Source of the DNA: Oscarella lobularis
Lineage: Eukaryota; Porifera; Homoscleromorpha; Homosclerophorida; Oscarellidae
DNA: 64,000 nucleotides
Direction: 5' to 3'
Assembly (NCBI RefSeq): GCF_947507565.1
Contig: NC_089179.1
Span: 1 to 64,000, forward strand
Shown here: positions 56,601 through 64,000 of the stretch, one piece after another
Numbering within the stretch: position 1 is the stretch's first letter
How the letters are laid out: each line of letters opens with the position of its first letter
Notes under the pieces: generated by a model
Seen by the model: only the letters and a program-made list of their open reading frames with translations
Told to the model about the DNA's origin: nothing
Database searches by the model: none
Made by a program: the position numbers and the translations under genes

Positions 56601-58174
56601 GTAGCATATCTAGATAAAAATCGTAATAATTAATCGATTATTAATTATGCATTTCTTACTCTTTCAATTCAGCTAGGACTTGGGCAATGTTCGACACCGT
56701 AGTGAGTCGTATCATGATGTCCAACTTCTCTAATTTGACGTAGATTGGATCGTTGTACTTGACAAAGAAAACCTTCATCTCGTTCTGAAGAACTTCGGGT
56801 CTAAATCGCAAATAGAAACAATGCTGCAAGAAAAAACAATTTCACCTCTTCTGAACAACCAAATTGATGTTGCGCAGGGCAACGTACTGCACTTCCGGTT
56901 CAGACGACAAAAGAGTAACTTTAGAGAAAAAACATCAAAAAAAATACTTTAATTATTATATTGATTATATATACCAAGAGGAGGTGCAAGTTTTCGCGTC
57001 AACGTGGTCAAATAATCGGATCCAGACGAAAGCATTTCCATGAATTTCATCAGCACTTTAACCGCGGATAAGACGACAGCCGCATTAGCGTGAGACAGAC
57101 GCGGCGTCACTCTCTCACAAATACTAAATAAAAATAAAAATACATATAACTCCATCACGTGACATTACACATACCTTTGAGATTCGCGATCATTGCAGGG
57201 AACGTACGTTGCCAAGGCATCCAAAATGAAAATCTGTCCCCATCTAGAAAAGAGGAAGAATTTTAATTCACGTGACGTCGTCACGTGACGTGTGATTTCT
57301 TACTCAGTGCATTCATTCAAAGCCGTAAGAAGCTTATTCACAATGGGAGAACTCAATTCAAATTGAGCTGCGGCCGTGGGCGAAGAATCGCTAATCTCGC
57401 TCAACGAAGCCACGGCATTCGCAACAACCTAATTAAAATAAAATAAAAAAACCAATCATACTATTGAAATCAATATAGTACTACCATGGGATTGGAATCA
57501 GAGAGAAGATCTCGAAGACAGTCAAGAAATCCTTGATCTTCAACAAGAGCCGCGTTGATATCATGCAACTTTGCCACACACACGGCAGCCGTCTTCCGGA
57601 CATACGGGTCTTCATCCTAAATTTAATAAATAAATACGATTGCCCCGCCCATCCATCCTAGTATCTTTTTTACCTTGAGACATTTTCTAAGCGGTTCGCA
57701 CAAATATTCGGTGATCTTGTCGACCCGTATGCATCCCATCGTTCGCACGGCCAACGCTCGAATGAGAGGATTGGGATCTTCGCAATCCTTCACGAACGTA
57801 TTCACGGCGAGAATTGCTAAATCGGGTTGCGATTTCGCGTAGTTCATCAGATACAGATAGACGAGTTTTTTCAGTTCGAGATTGTCCGTTTGCATGCAGT
57901 TGACGACGTCCGGAAAGAGGGAACTGTTTAGGATCGAACGTCGCGATTTTTGAATTTTTTTCCGCCCCATCGTCTCACCTAACGTCTTTTCCCACTGTCA
58001 TGCTTGCTATGACTTTCTTCACCGCTTCTTTCTTTCTGTCGCGCTTCTCGCTTTGGAGATCGGCTTTCAATTCGGCGATTTCGCCTGCATTCGACAGTCT
58101 CTTGCAATTCTTTGTCGTCGCGCCGCGTCTATCATACCTTTTTTCGTTGTCGTGAAATATTTGGCATCCGACAT
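53673..58174 (-). CDS. AP2B1: AP-1/AP-2 clathrin adaptor beta subunit
   Basis: A many-exon gene starting [20 protein letters not shown]. The N-terminal armadillo trunk is highly conserved: [59 protein letters not shown] and [19 protein letters not shown] Pro/Ala/Gly-rich hinge (about 54840-55480) contains [11 protein letters not shown], a variant of the clathrin box LLNLD. The ear domain follows ([40 protein letters not shown]), ending [11 protein letters not shown]. Invertebrates often have one beta1/2 subunit serving both AP-1 at the trans-Golgi/endosome and AP-2 at the plasma membrane; I cannot tell these apart here. A (GCC)n run encodes poly-Gly in the hinge. The stop is 147 bp upstream of the BLTP2 start on the same strand. 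Confidence 0.94.
53821..53871. repeat. Short intronic repeat, family B copy 1 (AP beta intron)
   Basis: The plus strand reads AATTGGCGCCAA, then TTGCAGCTGACTAATAA, TAGCTACTCACGTGAAC. On the transcribed minus strand it begins exactly at the donor (GTTCAC|GTGAGTAGC). Two similar copies sit in another intron of the same gene. Confidence 0.7.
55074..55177. repeat. Short intronic repeat, family B copies 2 and 3 (AP beta intron)
   Basis: Two tandem copies, 55074-55112 and 55125-55177, share TTGGCGCCAA, TTGCAGCTGACTAATAACTAGCTAC. The second also keeps the GCGTGAAC end. The intron is the one separating hinge exons of the AP beta gene. Confidence 0.75.
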
Positions 58175-58451
58175 TGCTTCCCAAATCGCAGGCAGACGTC
58201 AGAAATCGCAGATCGGCAGGATTGGAGACGGATTGCAATGCAAAGAGTTCTCCGAGAAAGACACGCATGCGTACTCTCTACACTGCCGCGCGCGACGCGC
58301 GGGCGGGATTAGAACGACCAGCTGAAAAATTCGATTCGTGGTGTAATTACGAAAAAAAGACGTGCGCACACTGCTAACCTTAATTCTCCTCAAGAACAGG
58401 AGTCAAATTGTTCCTACCCTACCAGGCAGTATCGCTCGAATCGCTAGTTTC

Positions 58452-61400
58452 CTAATCTCCCCAGCCGCCGCCTCCTTCACCCCCAGTAGACCCCCAAGCT
58501 GAATTCTGAGCATCGGTAGTAGCAGTAGAAGCAGCAGCAGCACCCCAATCAGAACCCTCAGCGGCGGCACCAGCCGACGCCCAGCCTGTATCCTGAGCAG
58601 AAGCAGCAGGCTGAGCTTCTCCCCAACTGGAACCGCCCCCGCCACTTTCACCCCAGCTGCTATCACCGGCTCCAGTCTCCGTACCTTGGCTACTTCCACC
58701 AGCATTCCAGCCCTCAGAACGCTGATCTGACCGACGATAGCTATCATTTCCGCCTCGACTCTGCCTATCTCGTCCGCCGCCGCCGCCGCCGCCACTCCAT
58801 CCGCCTCTCTGGCCTCGACCCCGACCACCTCTACCTCGCCCTCTCCCGCCGCCTCTTCCGCCTCTCGAACCCTCTCTATTACCTCGACTTTCACGCTGTC
58901 CATCCCAGCTCCTTTCTCCTCGATTCCACGTTCCTTCACCGCGTGGCGACGAGTTTTTATAACCCCAGCCGCCGCCGCCGCCGCCGCTGCCACGTGTTTC
59001 CTTAGCAGGACTTCCGCCGCCGCCGCCGTAAGAACTGACTGGTTGACTGTCGGCACCCCAGGGCACGTTCTCTTGATTGTCCGCTCTTCCCCATCCCCCG
59101 TCATCGCCGCCGCCGCCGCTTCCCCACAATCCAGACGACTCATCTCCTCCCCAGCCCTCACTAGCAGCAGGAGCATCAACATCGGCACCACCCCAACGAC
59201 CTCGATGCTAAACAAACGTCCAAAATTCCCCACAAAAACAACTCCGCGACAACTTACCCGACCGCGATCTTGACCGACGCCCTGATAAGCGCTCGCAAAG
59301 GCCGTCGGACCTTCACTACGTCCTCCCTGCTCAACGCCAAACGCAGAACCGCCGCCGCGTTGGTACGGAGCTACGTTTCGCGGAGCAGGCGGCCGTTCAC
59401 GATAATGCTCCTTATAATATTGAAGCAGAGAAGGCAGCGACGGATGAACTTGACCCCGATATCGGTATCCACCCGGCGAGACGGACACATACTCGGTAAT
59501 TGGCTTGGATCGCGGCTGATAGCAGAGCAAAAACTTGCCGGGAAGATCGCGACAAGCGCTGAAGAAATAAGGTATGCGAGAGGGCGCTTTTTTCTTCTCC
59601 ACGCTCAAGAGTTGCTCCAATACGGCCTTCTTTCCGCCGTCAGCGTGACGATAGTACTTATAGGAGAAGAGCTCGCGCGCGAAACTCGCCATTGGCTGCA
59701 TATGCCTCGCAATAATTTCGTCAAGATCTTCATACTCCTTAAAGAGATCCTTCTTATTAGAAATAAAATCGACAGTGACGTCATTACTTCGTCTCCAATG
59801 ACGAGACGGTTTCCAAGAGTGACGGGATTCTCCTTATCTTTCTCTTGGATATCAATGTGTTGGTAAAGACTCTCGTCGACTTTCCACGTCACCGTCAAAT
59901 GATCGTTCCCCTGTACTAGCAACTTAGAGGAGCCCCCTAACCTTTTCTTCTTTATTATTATTATTACCTTGCTACTAGGCCTTATAATGCAATCGCCCAC
60001 ATCCATGCTCGCCATAACTTGCTCCGCTTGCTTATAAGCAACGTTATGAAAAGCCGGATGTACAATCATTCTTTTTACAAAGGCTATTGATTAATTATAG
60101 AAATAAAGAAAATGGAGGAAGACGACATATGGTGCATTCATCTTACCGGATTTTGATTGTTTCGTTTGCTTTTTCTTTTGAATTTTGTCTGCTTCAGCGG
60201 CCTCAATGTCGTAGTATTTATCTCGTTCAGGTCTAAAAAACGTTTTTTTTTCCATTGTTCTCATTTTTCCCAACTCCATACTCGAATTCTTCGCTTCCAG
60301 CCAAATCTGACGATTTTGACGTCAAATCGACTTGGAATTTTTCCATGTTTAGACGTAAAATTCGGCAATAGATCGACATTCCCGACTGAACGCGATCGCT
60401 CGGATTTTTGACCGATTTATCGCTCAAATTTCGCAAGTTAATAAAGCCGGTTATTCCATTGTCGAGACGCGTTCGAACTCCCGTCGGTTGCCCGGGGCAA
60501 CTGCCTCCGTCACAGTGATTCCAAACCTGAAAGAAATAGCAAAACGTATTTGAGAAAAAATTGCGTCTTTTTTCTCTCATACGGCGCTCGGATCGTTGAA
60601 CGACGCTTCAAAGCAGAACGGACACTGTAGCAAATTCGTCTCATCATCTCGCAGCGGAATGGCAGACTGAAGCGCTTCGGCATCTGGCTGGCGACGAGCG
60701 ATGCTCGTGACCGTGCACGTGATGAGACGACCGCGACAAAGTGTCGCTTCTGTCTCGCCCCCCGTCAGTAAAGTGAAAAGTTCTTCGGGAGTCAGCGGCT
60801 GGTACGGCGCTCTCTTTTCTTTGTACATCGCAAAAAGTTCGTCACGAATTTCGTAGAGGGTCATACCGCGACTGCCAAAACCCTGGGAAAGGGAGAAGAG
60901 AGTTTTAAAGAAGAAAAACCAATCTGATCATACTAGTGACGCAACGTAAGGACTCTTCTTGATTGGTCGCTTGCCTTTGTGACATCATCGTCACAGTTAC
61001 GTTACATTGCGTCACTAGCGTGAAAGGGCCTTCAGTCATCATACTTGTCTTTCCAGTTCCACTGCAAACGCGTCCAAATCCAAATCTCGCAATTTTTCGG
61101 GACTATCCAAGATTTCTTCGACGGCCGATTGAGGAGTCGTGTCGTCCGCACTCTGACGTACAATGATGACGTCAATGATGACGTCATAAGTCCCATCGTA
61201 CCTCGTCATATTCCAATGCGTCAATTGCCATTTTTCGCGCCCATTCATACGTTTCCGGATGAATTCGAGACCCGTCCAAAATTTCGGCGTATTCCTGAGC
61301 GGCGCTACTATAAGCACAAGTCAAAAAAGAAAGAAAAAAAGAAAGAAATAAAGAATACCTGTCGGCAAAAGCGGAGCTGTCAATTCGAATAAATCCGGCA

Positions 61401-64000
61401 CAATTCAAAAAGACTTTCGGTCCCATGGAACACCTCGTGACCAGTTGAGATCGATTCTCCAACATCATACCTTTCCGCTTCAGCAACTGAGATAGAGACG
61501 TAGAATCCCGAAAAATTTGCTCTAGAGACTTGGCTACCTTCAATAGAGCCGCTCCCTTTCGCGGACCCAAGCCGCAAACGAATTGTAGCATGTGAGCGTA
61601 GCGTTCATCATCCAGTGCCCGGTTGACATCAACACCGACACTATTAACCTGGTTGATAATTTCTATTTGCAACACGGGCAGCAACATTTCGGCGGGAACG
61701 AGACTCTGCAACAAAGGAAGAGACTTCATACACTGTGTAGCTAGCGATGCAACGTAACGCGTAAGAATCTTCCTTGATTGGTCGCTTGCCTTTGTGACGT
61801 CACAAAGGAGCACTGACCATATTTGGAAGTCACGTTACTCTTGACGTTTACCTGACGAGGATGAATGTGCAGACTAAGTAAATTCGTATCATCTTCAGCA
61901 CAAAGAGACGCGAATTCGACGAGAGGATCTTGAAGACGTCGGCCCAACGATAAGGCAAGTCGGACTTGAGCATGAAGATTAGGAAATTCATCCTAATAAT
62001 AACAGGGATAATAAGGCCCCAGAGCTCAAAATAAAATAAAAACACATTGCAATAATAATACCTTTCTTGCCCACTGGACAACTCGCGCCAATTGAGGATC
62101 AACAATTTCGACTGGAATTGAAGTCAACTCCAATTCACGTACAACTTCCATGGTACAATTCTCTAAATTTTCTTTCAAAGTAATTGCATCTCTGTCAACC
62201 ACGCGTCACATATAGGATCAAAAGGAAAAAAATTAAATAAAAAATGTACCTTGATTCCGCTGCTATGACGATGACCTGTGGCCGGCATTCTTTCAGCTTA
62301 TCAGTCATTGTACGCATTGCGTCTTCCTGCGTAAAAATTCGCGCATTAAATCACTTCCTCTGAGACAGAAACCTTGCCTTCCATCGAATTTCATTTTGCC
62401 GAAAGACCCTTCCTCTCTTCGCGAAGCTGTGCATTTCAAACGATTCAACGAGCCTTCCGTTGCCATCCAACATGGCAAAATGAACCGGCGCCTCTCTGCA
62501 AAACAAAAAAAATCAAAAAAAATCCCCAAACCCTCCCTTGTATCCCTTACCGATCGTCTTCAAACGAACAGGCAAGAACCCGAGTGCCCTTCGTCGCCTT
62601 CGTCGCCGATCCGTCGTCGCGCTGAGCCTCATCCGTAACGTACGGAGCAACGTTGATCCATTGACGAAGCTTTTGAGCGCATTGCTGCGCGCGCAACAGA
62701 AAATGAGCGCGCTCTGACGTCACAATGGATGGAATCTCTTACCAAAGCAATGCAATCTCTCGCTTCTGAATCGAGCTTGTGACGTAGTTCTTTCTCCGCC
62801 AAAGGAAAGAGAAATTCTTTATACGCTTTCTCCACCGCATCGCTTCTCAATCGATTCCAATTTTCCACCTCCACTCTAAACTCGTCCTAAATAGGAGAAA
62901 AGTCCCCTTTTAGGCAATTTTTTCTGAGAGTTTACGTACCCTGTAGTAGAGCTGCTTCATTTCATTTAGATAGGAAGTGGCGTTTCCATAGCTACAACAA
63001 GCCACTAAAGTGTCTAAAAAAGCGAGTTTGCGCCGCCAAGTCTTACTCGTCAGCTGAAATCATATCAATTGATATTGTGATAAGTCCGTCTCTTTCTCCC
63101 TATCAAGTGACAGAGATGACGCCATCGGAGATTTAAATTGATATCAATAACGGCACCTGATGAAGTCTCGCAAATTCGTCTCCTTGTAAATTTTTCACTG
63201 GTTTGTTCTTCAAATACTTCAAAGGACTCAAATCATGATGTTCATCAATTTCCTAAAAGGGGATTTAATTTTCAATAAAAAAAAGGAGCACTCTCTCTCT
63301 CTCTCTCTCTTGACCTTTTGTCCCTTTTTCGTCGGTTTTACGGCAATTCTCGCTTTCTCAACGAACGCCTGTCGCACAGCCTGCTTCACAACAGGCTCCT
63401 TAGCCAATTGAACGGCCACCATATGAACAGCACCACGCAGAACGCTCTCAACGTTAGGAAATTGCCTTCAAAAGAACATGACCAAATCAAAATCAAAACA
63501 AAAAAACACCTACTGGCAAATGAATTCTTCAGCAATTTGCTCAGGATCATGGGGATATTGTTCCGTTTCGTGTCGCTGATAATTATCCCGCAGATTTTCG
63601 CCGTATTTTTCCGGCGTCAAGCCAAATTTCTCGGCGAGAGCGAGAAGACCTGCTTCGCGACAGAGAAAATAAAAATCGCGTCTCGCAATTCTTTTTAGTC
63701 CGCCGCCGCCGCCGCCTGTGCCGCCGCCGTCTCGCGTTTGATCTAACTGCGATTGCGTCAGATTCAAATCTGTGGGCGCCGTCTCATTTGGATCCTTCTC
63801 GTCGTTTTGCTTGCGACGTTGACGTTGTAACTCGACCAAATCGTGCTTGTAATACAAGCAGAAATGATCGTGCGCGTCTTTGAGTTCTTCGTGAGTTTGA
63901 AGACTGTCGACTCTGTTGTGTTGATGAGAGAAAGAGTTTTCTTAGCGCGCGCGTGTGCGTGCGTTTTTTCTGACCTCTCAATGTCGTTTTCTGTCAATGG
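58452..64000 (-). CDS. SUPT6H: Transcription elongation factor and histone chaperone SPT6, 5' end outside the window
   Basis: The gene runs off the right edge, so its acidic N-terminus is missing. Conserved parts from the N-terminal side: [43 protein letters not shown], the YqgF-like and HhH region ([12 protein letters not shown]), S1 domain ([16 protein letters not shown]) and tandem SH2 ([29 protein letters not shown]). SPT6 travels with RNA polymerase II, restores nucleosomes and reads the phosphorylated linker through its tandem SH2. The last exon (59207-58452) encodes a 251-residue tail with 16 Trp, 14 of them in WG or GW pairs, plus an RGG-type Gly/Arg block. Two introns carry the MITE-like element. 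Start of the coding region not seen. Confidence 0.95.
60936..61036. mobile_element. Intronic MITE-like element, copy 7 (SPT6)
   Basis: The cleanest terminal inverted repeats: CTAGTGACGCAACGTAA at the left and TTACATTGCGTCACTAG at the right, differing by one base, with outer GCGTGAAAGGGCCTT. The core TTGATTGGTCGCTTGCCTTT then GTGACATCATCG lies on the plus strand, antisense to SPT6. On the minus strand it starts about 10 bp after the donor GTATGATGAC, in a ~161-bp intron. Confidence 0.85.
61736..61849. mobile_element. Intronic MITE-like element, copy 8 (SPT6)
   Basis: The left end is GCTAGCGATGCAACGTAACG, the core TTGATTGGTCGCTTGCCTTT then GTGACGTCACAAAGG, a small palindrome, and TGACCATATTTGGAAG; the right end is GTTACTCTTGACG. 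On the minus strand it begins at the donor itself (GTAAACGTCAAGAG) and covers about 114 of 142 intron bases. Antisense orientation to SPT6. Confidence 0.82.
63291..63310. repeat. (CT)10 simple repeat in SPT6 intron
   Basis: Ten CT units on the plus strand (AG-rich on the transcribed strand) next to a splice junction in SPT6. No further function is visible. Confidence 0.9.

Overview
The window is the left end of a eukaryotic, almost certainly animal, chromosome. It opens with perfect CCCTAA repeats (C-rich strand 5'->3', as expected at a left telomere), passes through about 11.5 kb of subtelomeric satellite, and then becomes a very gene-dense arm. Genes are intron-rich, with short introns (mostly 45-200 bp), GT-AG sites often of the form GTACGT or GTAAGT, and intergenic gaps as small as 48-200 bp. 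The gene set (INO80E, a copper ATPase, HIP1, MUL1, CENPS, a RAB34/36 GTPase, DHX37, a Rac-like GTPase, VPS53, KIAA0100/BLTP2, AP-1/2 beta, SPT6) plus TTAGGG telomeres and a plant-type purple acid phosphatase fits an early-branching metazoan. A compact sponge genome is my best guess; this rests on gene content and architecture only.

Layout. 1-204 is terminal telomere (34 perfect repeats). 205-4418 is satellite of 452-bp units. 4419-4622 is an interstitial telomere tract, again exactly 34 perfect repeats. 4623-11548 is more satellite. 11549-11582 is degenerate telomere sequence. 11583-11762 is a 20-bp GGGCTA-type minisatellite. 11763-13299 is non-coding subtelomere/5' flank. Genes follow: INO80E (+, 13300-14758), ATP7 (+, 14893-19313), HIP1 (+, 19506-24389), MUL1 (-, 24508-25777), secreted PEBP (-, 26041-27006), purple acid phosphatase (+, 27133-29579), CENPS (-, 29646-30026), RAB34/36-like (+, 30075-31394), DHX37 (+, 31490-36484), atypical Rac-like GTPase (-, 36626-38168), VPS53 (+, 38595-42551), BLTP2 (-, 43426-53525), AP-1/2 beta (-, 53673-58174), SPT6 (-, 58452 to beyond the right edge).

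Functional grouping. There is no operon. Several neighbours serve membrane traffic: HIP1 and the AP beta subunit in clathrin coats, VPS53 in GARP/EARP tethering, RAB34/36, BLTP2 in lipid transfer at contact sites, and ATP7 in trans-Golgi copper loading. Others are nuclear: INO80E, CENPS and SPT6. Given the gene density I treat this as ordinary mixing.

The most notable signals are: (1) a telomere-plus-satellite block of 4418 bp present twice in tandem with no visible difference; (2) a family of at least eight short inverted-repeat elements sharing the core TTGATTGGTCGCTTGCC, all inside introns and nearly all starting just after the 5' splice site, which makes them candidate intron-generating elements (introners); (3) a WG/GW-rich C-terminal tail on SPT6, like an Argonaute hook; (4) a Rac-like GTPase with Glu at the position of Gly12 and Lys at the position of Gln61.
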